Part shown: positions 1 through 8,194 of the stretch, piece by piece
How the letters are laid out: the number at the start of each line of letters is the position of its first letter
Position numbering within the stretch: position 1 is the first letter of the stretch
Notes under the pieces: model-generated
Database searches by the model: none
The model's input: the letters and a program-made list of their open reading frames with translations, nothing else
Told to the model about the DNA's origin: nothing
Position numbers and translations under genes: made by a program
Assembly: GCA_002353285.1 (NCBI GenBank)
Contig: DEJJ01000022.1
Location: forward strand, 67,581-131,580
Direction of reading: 5' to 3'
Origin: Porphyromonadaceae bacterium UBA2751
GTDB taxonomy: Bacteria > Bacteroidota > Bacteroidia > Bacteroidales > Muribaculaceae
Length of the DNA stretch: 64,000 nt

Positions 1-114
1 TTGATCAACAAGGACGCTTTCGAGAACTGGATCATCAAGGTGCAGCTCAGCGACAAGAGCGAGCTCGACAACCTGATGGATGCTGCTGCCTACAAAGCTT
101 TCATCAACGAGTAA
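1..114 (+). CDS. gcvH: Glycine cleavage system H protein, C-terminal end (partial)
   Basis: This is the last 37 codons of a gene that starts upstream of the window. The translation contains W-I-I-K-V, S-E-L-D-N-L-M-D-A and A-Y-K-A-F, the usual end of the lipoyl-carrying H protein, which shuttles the aminomethyl group between the P, T and L proteins. The lipoyl lysine region is outside the window. It is followed on the same strand by gcvPA, gcvPB and lpdA, which supports the assignment. A terminator-like hairpin lies between it and gcvPA. Confidence 0.88.
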   Translation: MINKDAFENWIIKVQLSDKSELDNLMDAAAYKAFINE

Positions 115-128
115 ATCTCAATCTATCT

Positions 129-191
129 AAGCCAAGTGACTGCAGTCTGCGTCTATTTCTACAGCCTGACAGTTCTTGGCTTTCTTTTTTT
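129..191 (+). terminator. Hairpin with T-tract between gcvH and gcvPA (terminator or attenuator)
   Basis: AAGCCAAG (129-136) pairs with CTTGGCTT (175-182), and an almost pure T run follows to 191. It either ends the gcvH transcript or reduces read-through into gcvPA. No TAnnTTTG promoter is visible between the hairpin and gcvPA, so partial read-through is more likely than full separation. Confidence 0.6.
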
Positions 192-220
192 AAAAACTCT
201 TAAAACTAAATATTTTATCA

Positions 221-1576
221 ATGAACTATAAATTTTTTCCGCACACTCAGGACGATGTGAAGCAAATGCTTGACAAGTGCGGTCTCAAGTCGCTCGATGA
301 GCTCTACAAGGACATCCCCGAGGAGCTACAGTTCAAGCGCGACTACGACCTGCCTAAGGCTATGAGTGAGATTGAGGTGCGCAACTTCTTCAACGACCTC
401 GCTATGGACAACACGCCTGTGAAGTGCTTCATGGGTGCTGGCGTTTATGACCACTACACTCCAGCAGTAGTGCAAGATATCGTGAACCGCAGCGAGTTCT
501 TAACAAGCTACACCCCCTATCAGGCCGAGATCTCTCAAGGCACTCTGCAATACATCTTTGAGTATCAGAGCATGATGGCCGAGCTCACTGGCATGGAGGT
601 TAGCAATGCATCAATGTACGACGGCTGCACTGCTACGGCCGAGGCTATGATGATGGCTGTGGCTAATGCCAAGAAGCGCAATAAGGTGCTCGTGAGTGAG
701 ACCGTGAGCCCATTTGTGCTGCGGGTGGTTGAGACCTATGCCAAGTTCCATGGTATCGACGTGGAGATGATCGAGGCCGAGAATGGTGTTACCAGCCGTG
801 CCGACTTTGAGGCTAAGGTTGGGGCCGATGATGTGGCTGGAGTTATCGTGGCTTCACCCAATTTCTTTGGCATTCTTGAGGACTACACCGGTTGGGCCGA
901 CTATTGCCATGAGCACAAGACGCTGCTCATCATGAACTGCCCTGCAAGTGCTCTTGGCGTTATCAAGACTCCTGCCGAGTGGGGAGCCGACATCGCTGTG
1001 GGCGACGGTCAGAGCCTGGGTATTCCCATGAACTTTGGTGGTCCTTACGTGGGCTACCTCTGCACAAGCAAGAAACTCATCCGCAAGATGCCAGGCCGCA
1101 TCGTGGGTGCTACCACCGATGCCGATGGCAAGCGTGCTTTCGTGCTCACTCTCCAAGCTCGCGAGCAGCACATACGCCGCGAGAAGGCTACCAGCAACAT
1201 CTGCTCTAACCAGAGCTTGATGGCGCTGTTTGTAACTGTTTACATGTCGCTCATGGGCAAGCAGGGACTGCGTGAGGTCAACGAGATTAGCTATAGCAAC
1301 GCTCACTACCTTGCCGATCAACTTGTGAAGACTGGTAAGTTTGAACTTGAGTATCCCGATAAGCCATTCCTCAATGAATTTGTAATCAAGACTTCTCTCA
1401 ATATCGATGATCTGCTCAGCTGGCTCAGCCAAGCCTATGCTGCTGGCGTTCCCATCGATGATGACAAGCTGCTCATGTGCGCAACCGAGACTGTGAGCAA
1501 GGAGGATATCGATGACCTGATTGATGCTATTAACCAATTTATCGAAGATGGCGAGGAGGACAAGAACAATGAATAA
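221..1576 (+). CDS. gcvPA: Glycine dehydrogenase (decarboxylating) subunit 1
   Basis: 451 aa, the normal size for the N-terminal half of a split P protein. Together with GcvPB it decarboxylates glycine and passes the aminomethyl group to lipoyl-GcvH in the cytoplasm. The opening M-N-Y-K-F-F-P-H-T and the internal Y-T-P-Y-Q-A-E-I-S-Q-G-T-L-Q motif are typical of this family of fold-type I PLP enzymes; the PLP lysine itself is in the partner subunit. Its last 8 bases overlap the start of gcvPB, which implies coupled translation and the equal amounts needed for the heterotetramer. Confidence 0.95.
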   Translation: MNYKFFPHTQDDVKQMLDKCGLKSLDELYKDIPEELQFKRDYDLPKAMSEIEVRNFFNDLAMDNTPVKCFMGAGVYDHYTPAVVQDIVNRSEFLTSYTPYQAEISQGTLQYIFEYQSMMAELTGMEVSNASMYDGCTATAEAMMMAVANAKKRNKVLVSETVSPFVLRVVETYAKFHGIDVEMIEAENGVTSRADFEAKVGADDVAGVIVASPNFFGILEDYTGWADYCHEHKTLLIMNCPASALGVIKTPAEWGADIAVGDGQSLGIPMNFGGPYVGYLCTSKKLIRKMPGRIVGATTDADGKRAFVLTLQAREQHIRREKATSNICSNQSLMALFVTVYMSLMGKQGLREVNEISYSNAHYLADQLVKTGKFELEYPDKPFLNEFVIKTSLNIDDLLSWLSQAYAAGVPIDDDKLLMCATETVSKEDIDDLIDAINQFIEDGEEDKNNE

Positions 1577-3059
1577 TACTTTTTATGGCAAACTGATTTT
1601 CGAGCTCTCTAAAGAGGGTCGCAAGGGCTATAGCCTGCCCGAGAACAAGCTCGCTGAGTATAAACTCGCCGACCTGCCCGATGCTCTCAAGCGTCAGGAG
1701 GCTCCATGCCTTCCCGAGGTTGATGAGATGACTGTTGTGCGCCACTACACCAACATGAGCAACAACAACTTTGGTGTCGACACTGGTTTCTATCCTCTGG
1801 GTTCGTGCACCATGAAGTATAATCCCAAAATCAACGAGCAAATGTGCGCCAAGCCTGAGTTTACCGGTCTACATCCTCTACAGGACGAGGAGAACGTGCA
1901 AGGTGCGCTGGCAGTCTACTACAACCTGCAACGCTCACTGGCCGAGCTCTCTGGCTTGAGCGAGTTCACTCTCAACCCCTATGCTGGTGCTCACGGTGAG
2001 CTCACTGGCCTGATGGTGATGCGCAGCTATCATTTTGACAATGGCAATCCCAACCGCGTGAAGGTTATTATCCCCGACAGTGCTCATGGCACCAACCCTG
2101 CCAGTGCTGCCGTTTGTGGTCTTGAGGTGGTGGTTGTCAAGAGCCGTCCCGATGGCACTGTCGATGTTGAGGATCTTAAGCCATTGCTCGACGAGAACAT
2201 CGCCGGCATGATGATGACCAACCCTAACACTCTGGGTATCTTTGAGCACAATATCGCTGAGATTGCCAAGCTCGTTCACGAGGCTGGTGGCTTGATGTAC
2301 TACGATGGTGCCAACCTCAACCCAATGCTGGGCAAGTGCCGTCCTGGCGACCTGGGATTCGATATCATGCACATCAATCTGCACAAGACCTTCTCAACTC
2401 CTCATGGTGGTGGCGGTCCTGGCAGTGGTCCTGTGGGCGTGCGTGAGGGATTGGAGAAGTTCCTCCCCAATCCACGTGTTACCCGCGAGGAGATTGCCGA
2501 TGATATCTATTGGTACCACATGGAGGATTGTGAGGATTCGCTGGGCTCTATCAGTGGATTCCTGGGCAACTTTGGCGTGATGATGCGTGCTTATAGCTAC
2601 ATCCTCACCCTTGGTCGCGACGAGATTAAGAACGTGGGTCCTCTTGCAGTGCTTAATGCTAACTATGTTAAGGAGTCGCTCAAGGACTACTATGAGTTGC
2701 CTCTCGACGGTGTGTGCAAGCACGAGTTTGTTTTCGACGGGCTCAAGGACAAGAGCACTGGCGTGACCACTCTCGATGTGGCCAAGCGATTGCTCGACTA
2801 TGGATTCCATGCTCCCACTATCTACTTCCCATTGCTCTTCCACGAGGCTATGATGATTGAGCCTCCCGAGAACGAGAGCAAGGAGACTCTCGATGAGTTT
2901 ATCGAGGTGATGAAGAAGATTGCTATCGAGGCTAAGGAAAATCCCGAGCTGGTTAAGACTGCTCCACACAACACACCTGTGCGTCGTCTCGACGACACTA
3001 AGGCTGCCCTCAAGCAGATTGTTACTTATCGTGAACTCCTGAGTGTTGACGAATTATGA
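1569..3059 (+). CDS. gcvPB: Glycine dehydrogenase (decarboxylating) subunit 2
   Basis: 496 aa from the ATG at 1569. A longer in-frame reading from 1521 would lie inside gcvPA and lacks family similarity; the chosen start gives M-N-N-T-F-Y-G-K-L-I-F-E-L-S, typical for GcvPB. The PLP-binding lysine is K273 in H-I-N-L-H-K-T-F-S-T-P-H-G, followed by the glycine-rich G-G-G-G-P-G-S-G-P-V. It forms the P protein with GcvPA. It overlaps gcvPA by 8 bases and lpdA by 4 bases (ATGA), so the three genes are translationally coupled. Confidence 0.95.
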   Translation: MNNTFYGKLIFELSKEGRKGYSLPENKLAEYKLADLPDALKRQEAPCLPEVDEMTVVRHYTNMSNNNFGVDTGFYPLGSCTMKYNPKINEQMCAKPEFTGLHPLQDEENVQGALAVYYNLQRSLAELSGLSEFTLNPYAGAHGELTGLMVMRSYHFDNGNPNRVKVIIPDSAHGTNPASAAVCGLEVVVVKSRPDGTVDVEDLKPLLDENIAGMMMTNPNTLGIFEHNIAEIAKLVHEAGGLMYYDGANLNPMLGKCRPGDLGFDIMHINLHKTFSTPHGGGGPGSGPVGVREGLEKFLPNPRVTREEIADDIYWYHMEDCEDSLGSISGFLGNFGVMMRAYSYILTLGRDEIKNVGPLAVLNANYVKESLKDYYELPLDGVCKHEFVFDGLKDKSTGVTTLDVAKRLLDYGFHAPTIYFPLLFHEAMMIEPPENESKETLDEFIEVMKKIAIEAKENPELVKTAPHNTPVRRLDDTKAALKQIVTYRELLSVDEL

Positions 3060-4402
3060 TTTCAACCGACATTATTATAATAGGTGCAGGTCCTGGCGGC
3101 TATGAGATGGCCGCCGAGGCCGCTCACCTTGGCAAGAAAGTGGTGATCGTGGAGCGTGACCTGCTGGGAGGAACGTGCCTCAATCGTGGCTGTATTCCCA
3201 CTAAGGCGCTCTGCCGCAATGCCGAGGTTATCAACACCGTGCGTGAGGCTGCGCAGTTTGGCGTGACAACTGGAGAAGTGACTGTCGACTATAGCGTGGC
3301 TTTTGCACGCAAGGAGGAAGTGGTTAAGCAACTGCGTGATGGCGTGGCAATGCTTATGGGTGGCGACGGTATCACCGTTGTTAATGGTGAGGCTCGCTTT
3401 GTCGATGCCAAGACAATCGAGGTGGCTGGTGAGCAGTACACCGCTCCCGCTATCGTGATAGCCACTGGTTCTATTCCTCGCGGTCTCCCCATTGAGGGTG
3501 CCGACTTGGCGATGACTAGCGACGACATCTTGGCTATGCAAGAGCTCCCCAAGAGCTTGTGCATCGTGGGGGGTGGTGTGATTGGTATGGAGTTTGCTGG
3601 CGTGTTCAGTAGCTTTGGCGTTGAGGTCACTGTTGTCGAGTTCATGAAGGAGATTCTGCCTCCATTCGACAAGGATATCGCAAAGCGCCTCAAGACTGTG
3701 ATGAGCAAGCGTGGCGTGAACATCCTCACTCAAGCTGCAGTTAACGGTATCCATAAGACCGACGATGGTCAGCTTGAGATTACATTCGACCACAAAGGCA
3801 AGGCTAAAAGCATTGTTGCCGAGCGTGTGCTCATGTCGGTAGGACGTCAGGCTGTTCTGCCTCAAGGTCTTGAAGCTGCTGGTGTCGTGACTTCACGCCG
3901 CGGCATTGAGGTTGACGACAACATGATGACTAATGTTGAGGGCATCTATGCCATTGGCGACGTTAATGGTCGTTGCATGCTCGCTCATGCTGCAAGTGCT
4001 CAAGGTAGTGTGGCTCTGGCTCACATCATGGGACAGAAGTCCAACATCAAGCTCAACATTGTGCCAAGCGCTGTGTTCACCACTCCCGAGCTCGCTATGG
4101 TGGGGCTCACCGAGCAGCAGTGCGAGGATCAAGGCATCGAGGTTGTCACTGCCAAGTCGTTCTTCCGCAGTAACGGCAAGGCTGTGGCTATGGGCGAAAC
4201 CGACGGAATGGTCAAGCTCATTGTCAGCAGCGAGGACCTTACTATTGTGGGATGCCACATTTGCGGTCCACACGCTGCCGACCTCATCCAGGAGGCTGTT
4301 ACCGCTATGAACGCTAACATGCCTGTCAATCGCATGGCACAAGCCATCCACGGTCATCCCACACTCAGCGAGGTGGTCATGGCCGCAGCCAAGCAGTTCT
4401 AA
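3056..4402 (+). CDS. lpdA: Dihydrolipoyl dehydrogenase (L protein)
   Basis: 448 aa flavoprotein disulfide reductase that reoxidises dihydrolipoyl-GcvH with NAD+. The N-terminal G-A-G-P-G-G FAD fold (about residues 10-15) is followed by the redox-active pair C41/C46 in G-G-T-C-L-N-R-G-C-I-P-T-K; an NAD fold G-G-G-V-I-G-M-E-F-A lies mid-chain; and the C-terminal catalytic H-G-H-P-T-L-S-E is present. Its start overlaps the gcvPB stop (ATGA). The location in the gcv operon suggests service to glycine cleavage, though the same enzyme could serve 2-oxoacid dehydrogenases. Confidence 0.94.
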   Translation: MISTDIIIIGAGPGGYEMAAEAAHLGKKVVIVERDLLGGTCLNRGCIPTKALCRNAEVINTVREAAQFGVTTGEVTVDYSVAFARKEEVVKQLRDGVAMLMGGDGITVVNGEARFVDAKTIEVAGEQYTAPAIVIATGSIPRGLPIEGADLAMTSDDILAMQELPKSLCIVGGGVIGMEFAGVFSSFGVEVTVVEFMKEILPPFDKDIAKRLKTVMSKRGVNILTQAAVNGIHKTDDGQLEITFDHKGKAKSIVAERVLMSVGRQAVLPQGLEAAGVVTSRRGIEVDDNMMTNVEGIYAIGDVNGRCMLAHAASAQGSVALAHIMGQKSNIKLNIVPSAVFTTPELAMVGLTEQQCEDQGIEVVTAKSFFRSNGKAVAMGETDGMVKLIVSSEDLTIVGCHICGPHAADLIQEAVTAMNANMPVNRMAQAIHGHPTLSEVVMAAAKQF

Positions 4403-4404
4403 AG

Positions 4405-4594
4405 TAACGTGAGTTCGACGAATTTATCATTTGATAATCATTGCGTTAGCAACTCCCCCTCTAAGTTAGAGGGGGCGGGGGAGTATGTCCCCACATTTGA
4501 TAGCAATCTTACTCCTCAGTCGCTTCGCGACAGCTTCTCTATCTTAGAGGAGCAGCCTGATACACAGCTAATTATTTTCGTCGAACTCACGTTA
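4405..4594. repeat. 190-bp element with perfect 18-bp terminal inverted repeats
   Basis: The left end TAACGTGAGTTCGACGAA (4405-4422) is matched exactly, inverted, by 4577-4594. The interior holds a further hairpin (CCCCCTCTAA/TTAGAGGGGG, about 4454-4475), the motif GGGGGAGTATG at 4477-4487, and TCGCTTCGCGA near 4520. It begins two bases after the lpdA stop and lies before the operon terminator. A short reading frame spanning it has no gene-like properties. The shape fits a non-autonomous miniature element or a dispersed palindromic repeat; no target duplication is evident. Confidence 0.6.
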
Positions 4595-4599
4595 ATTAG

Positions 4600-4633
4600 A
4601 AAAATCCTGCCCGATTCGAGCAGGATTTTTTTG
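4600..4633 (+). terminator. Rho-independent terminator of the gcv operon
   Basis: AAAAATCCTGC pairs with GCAGGATTTTT around a short loop, followed by T residues. The arms are A/T-flanked on both sides, so it can also act for the convergent protease gene that ends at 4657. Confidence 0.8.
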
Positions 4634-4656
4634 GTCTTTATCTAATACTAAAAGGT

Positions 4657-7600
4657 CTATTTGATTACCACTTTCTTGCCATTAACGATGTAGATACCTC
4701 TACTTGGCGTCGAAACACGCTGTCCGTTGAGGTTGTAGTAAGGACCTTGCAAGTCTGTTTGTTGCTGGTCAGTTATCTCTCCGATGCTTGTGGGGGTGTC
4801 AAAGTAGAGACTAATCGTCAGCATGTCGGCTGGAGTCAGTGAGCTTATTGGCACAAAGTAGGAGTTGAACGGGTTCACCGAGTGAGTGCCGAGCACAAAG
4901 GCTGAGCCATCAGCATTAAGCACATAAATGTCTTCCTCGTCCTTAATTGGCTTGAGAGTGCCTTTCATCTTATAGTTACGTCCAGTAATAGCCGCGTTGT
5001 CAATATTTAAATCTTCATTGTCGGCACTGAATGTTATAGGAACGTTCATTAGCGAACTGCCACGATTCAATGTCGATGGCACTCCTAATATATAGGGCGT
5101 GAATGACTTCAATGTCGATTCAGGAAAACCAAATATCATCTCGCTGCCATTCTCATATTGGTAGGTCGCTAGTAATATGTCGCCATTAACACTGCTAGTG
5201 TGCCAGTTGAGTGGTTTAACCACACCATCAATTGTTGCATGGCAGCTTGTGGCGGCAAAGGGCAACACTAGCGTAGTCCATCCCTTATTGTTAACCGCAT
5301 CATAGTAGCGCTCGGGCGTGCGAGTGTAGCTGATGTGATTGGCTGTGAAGGGGTATTGTATAAAGTATGGATATTGGTCGCTGAGCTTCACATTCTCGGC
5401 ATGTTCTTTCTTCACGATGTTGTTGCCAGTGAGAGGACTGTCATCTGCTGCATAGATTATCAAGTTGGGATTGGCGCTGGTGTTTACGCTTGTCACTTCG
5501 GGCGACGAGGTCAGGTCAATAGCACACTCTGTTGCATCGGGCTGCAAGTTGGCAGTCCAGCGTTTGAAGCTTTCCTTGCCCTCAGCATCGTAGCTAATGT
5601 AATAAGGCACTGTAGTATAGTAAACATCTGATATGTCCTGTTCTATTTCACGTCCATTTTTGATATACCTGATAGAGAAGCGGTAGCGCTCGCCTCCCGT
5701 TAGCTCGGGCGACTCGCGGTGCAGTACCACGGTTTGGTGAGCTGGAATAGTCTCAGGATACATGGCATGAGTTAATTCGCTATTATTGCCTGTGTATTTA
5801 ATGCAGTAAATGAAGATGCCACCATAGTAGTTTTGGTCGCTGTTGTTGGTGATAGTGAGGTCTATCTTTGCCTTGGGAGCAGCAATCTCGGTGCCTTGGG
5901 CATTGGTGACCTGATGAGTGATGGTGAGGTCGCAGTTGCTGTTGGCGGCAGGGCTTTCGGCAACTGTAAAGCTGCCAGTGTAGATTTTTTCAACGTTGTC
6001 TTTTAATATTTCATAATTTGTCGTGCCAACCTTTTTGGGTATGACTCTCATGTTTATATCCTTAGTTTCTCCTGGCTCTATATCACAGGTCATGAAGGAG
6101 AATGATGCCGACACATCTAAATTAAACATTTCCAAAGTGCCGTTGAATGTGCCGGTGCCGGTGTTCTGTACCTTGAAAGTCATTACACAAGGTTTATTGA
6201 CAATAGGTGTCTCAGGCTCCAGATTAACCTCCTTGATTGTGAGTTTGGGGTCGAGCGACACTGCTCTAGCGGTGAGTTTACGGGCAGCGTGGTTTAGGTT
6301 GATTATCGTGTAATGACTCTCGCTGCCTTTATCAATTTGCCAGGTGTCCGAGCCTTTCAGGCGGCTAGTGAAGAACATCTTGTAGTTGCCGTCGGTCAGT
6401 TCTGGATTTGGAACTGGGTCGATGTATATCAACTTTGCATGGCCATTAAAGCCAGAGTTGGCAGGGAAATTAGCCGATTGATCCCATGTATAATCCATAG
6501 CCACACTGCCGTCATCCTTAATGAGCCGGCAACCAAGTTCATACTCTCCACTCTCTATATTGAAGTTGTGGCTATTCATTTGGGGATACACGATATAACC
6601 GTTGTTTTCATAGTAGGAACTGCTGCTCTCTGTGCCAGGTGTGGTGAAATCGCCTGTTCCATTAGGATCGGTCAACAGACAGTTGGTGAGCACAGTTAAT
6701 CGGGGAGGGGTGCCGACACCACCGCTATTGGGTTTCACATCAAAGAATGCCACCTGCCCCGATATGTAGGCTTCGTTGTTAGGGCTACCACCAGTGCCTT
6801 GCTCCTTGGGGTCCATAAGTATTACCCTGTAGTAACCGTCACTAGTGCCGTCCCAACCCCAGTTCACGTGGAAGTAGTCATCTTCGTCATAGCCGTCAAC
6901 AACAAACGAGTGAGCCGCATCAATCGAAGTGCCGCTGAACATTACAGGACGCTTGGCTTGTAGCTCGGCATAGAGCATGTCAACCCACTCATTGTAGCTG
7001 CGCTCGCTGCGCCACACGGCATGGCCACTAGCATCGTAGTCAAAATACTTGATCAAGCCTAACAGTGCTTTATAACCAGTGGCTGACGATCCACCAATTC
7101 CATAGTTGGTGCATGAGGCGGTGCCTAAATACTTGTGCAGGCGAGCAACTTCGCTGCCGTCCTCGCCGTCTTCGTAGGAGGGATAGATATTTTCCCAGTT
7201 GAATGTTGTGGGCTCTAGTGCAGGCAATGATGGGTAGCTGGTACCTTCACTATTGGTGGGGGTATAGGCTGGAATTGCTTTAGTTGCTGCTTTGGGCCAC
7301 TTGTGGTAATTCATCACTTGAGCCATTGCCGTGATGGTACAACCAGTGGGACAATGCTCGTCGTCTATTATGGGGGTCTGGCCATTATAGGGTGCATCTT
7401 GTCCCCATTTGCTTGTGAGCAATGGCTGAATGGGAGTCTTTGTTGGTATGCCCGATGGGGTGGAGCGGGGAGTGCTTGCGGCATTTACGTCATCACCAGC
7501 GCATGCCATGAAACTCTCAAGCCATGACCGCATGTTCGATGGCATCTTCTGGGCGTCAAGTGCACCATGGTCACTATAGCCTATCACGTCATTCCTGTGG

Positions 7601-7866
7601 CCATTACCAGCCACTAGCACAAATCCTTCGTTTTTACCCATATTCACGGCATAGACCATAGTCTTGCTGTCATTATTGCTTGCAGTTGTCCGCTTAACTT
7701 TCTTGATAGGCACTACTTTGGTCGCCTTTGTCGTAGAAACTTTGTCGCCTTTTTGTTTCAAGAACTGCTGGGCAACTTGTCTTGCCTCTTCTTGAGTGAA
7801 CTGCGTCGCTGTCATCGATAAACATGAGAGCACGCACATTAATAATAGTAGAATAATCTTTTTCAT
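4657..7866 (-). CDS. Secreted C10 family (streptopain-type) cysteine protease
   Basis: 1069 aa. The signal peptide M-K-K-I-I-L-L-L-L-M... is followed by a Spi-type propeptide (about 22-125), then the C10 catalytic domain. The catalytic cysteine is C176 in P-T-G-C-T-I-T-A-M-A-Q-V-M-N-Y-H and the catalytic histidine H319 in A-H-S-F-V-V-D-G-Y; H-V-N-W-G-W (333-338) supplies the Asn/Trp. About 700 residues of beta-rich modules follow, and the end is L-N-G-Q-R-V then G-I-Y-I-V-N-G-K-K-V-V-I-K, a tail common on exported Bacteroidales proteins and compatible with type IX secretion. The zymogen is probably activated by propeptide removal; the substrate is unknown. It is monocistronic with its own promoter. 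Confidence 0.9.
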   Translation of the reverse strand: MKKIILLLLMCVLSCLSMTATQFTQEEARQVAQQFLKQKGDKVSTTKATKVVPIKKVKRTTASNNDSKTMVYAVNMGKNEGFVLVAGNGHRNDVIGYSDHGALDAQKMPSNMRSWLESFMACAGDDVNAASTPRSTPSGIPTKTPIQPLLTSKWGQDAPYNGQTPIIDDEHCPTGCTITAMAQVMNYHKWPKAATKAIPAYTPTNSEGTSYPSLPALEPTTFNWENIYPSYEDGEDGSEVARLHKYLGTASCTNYGIGGSSATGYKALLGLIKYFDYDASGHAVWRSERSYNEWVDMLYAELQAKRPVMFSGTSIDAAHSFVVDGYDEDDYFHVNWGWDGTSDGYYRVILMDPKEQGTGGSPNNEAYISGQVAFFDVKPNSGGVGTPPRLTVLTNCLLTDPNGTGDFTTPGTESSSSYYENNGYIVYPQMNSHNFNIESGEYELGCRLIKDDGSVAMDYTWDQSANFPANSGFNGHAKLIYIDPVPNPELTDGNYKMFFTSRLKGSDTWQIDKGSESHYTIINLNHAARKLTARAVSLDPKLTIKEVNLEPETPIVNKPCVMTFKVQNTGTGTFNGTLEMFNLDVSASFSFMTCDIEPGETKDINMRVIPKKVGTTNYEILKDNVEKIYTGSFTVAESPAANSNCDLTITHQVTNAQGTEIAAPKAKIDLTITNNSDQNYYGGIFIYCIKYTGNNSELTHAMYPETIPAHQTVVLHRESPELTGGERYRFSIRYIKNGREIEQDISDVYYTTVPYYISYDAEGKESFKRWTANLQPDATECAIDLTSSPEVTSVNTSANPNLIIYAADDSPLTGNNIVKKEHAENVKLSDQYPYFIQYPFTANHISYTRTPERYYDAVNNKGWTTLVLPFAATSCHATIDGVVKPLNWHTSSVNGDILLATYQYENGSEMIFGFPESTLKSFTPYILGVPSTLNRGSSLMNVPITFSADNEDLNIDNAAITGRNYKMKGTLKPIKDEEDIYVLNADGSAFVLGTHSVNPFNSYFVPISSLTPADMLTISLYFDTPTSIGEITDQQQTDLQGPYYNLNGQRVSTPSRGIYIVNGKKVVIK

Positions 7867-7888
7867 GTTGTTAATGAGTTTGGTTTTG

Positions 7889-7920
7889 CAAAATTAGTGC
7901 GAGTTGAGTGAAATGCCAAA
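7889..7920 (-). promoter_or_regulatory. Bacteroidales-type promoter of the C10 protease
   Basis: On the minus strand TTTG (complement of 7917-7920) is followed after 20 nt by TAATTTTG (complement of 7889-7896), matching TTTG-N19/20-TAnnTTTG. Transcription should start about 20 bases before the ATG. Confidence 0.75.
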
Positions 7921-8017
7921 TTTATTTGAGTGTTTCCGAAGCTTAATTTATCCAACATTAGTGTTGACGCAGTAAATAATTAATATCCCGAGCTTGCGCC
8001 ATTTATCACCGACAGGC

Positions 8018-8110
8018 AATTCGCCCAATTCGAAAACTCGAGAAATCAACAACTCGATAACTCGATAACTCGATAATTCGAAAAATTCGAAAAATTCGCC
8101 CAATTCGCCG
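8018..8110. repeat. Degenerate 8-9-nt tandem array (AYTCGNNNN)
   Basis: After two leading AATTCG units there are three ACTCGATA units (8052-8075), then ATTCGAAAA twice, ATTCGCCCA and ATTCGCCG (8076-8110). The array lies 14 nt upstream of the ATPase promoter. The rest of the gap from 7921 to 8123 holds no recognisable gene. Confidence 0.75.
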
Positions 8111-8123
8111 TGTTTTTTTAACC

Positions 8124-8154
8124 TTGCTTTCCTTACACCCCCATTCTATCTTTG
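8124..8154 (+). promoter_or_regulatory. Promoter of the RecA-like ATPase gene
   Basis: TTGC (8124-8127), 19 nt, then TATCTTTG (8147-8154). The -33 box deviates by one base from TTTG. An A-rich leader of about 35 nt precedes the ATG at 8195. Confidence 0.6.
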
Positions 8155-8194
8155 CACAAAAAACATTAACCATCAAAAAAACACAACACACACT

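Noticed and set aside
854..1537. 227-aa open frame antisense to gcvPA
   Set aside because: A shadow of the real coding strand; no independent signals.
4409..4645. 78-aa open frame after lpdA
   Set aside because: It spans an inverted-repeat element and the terminator hairpin; low-complexity translation with no family features.
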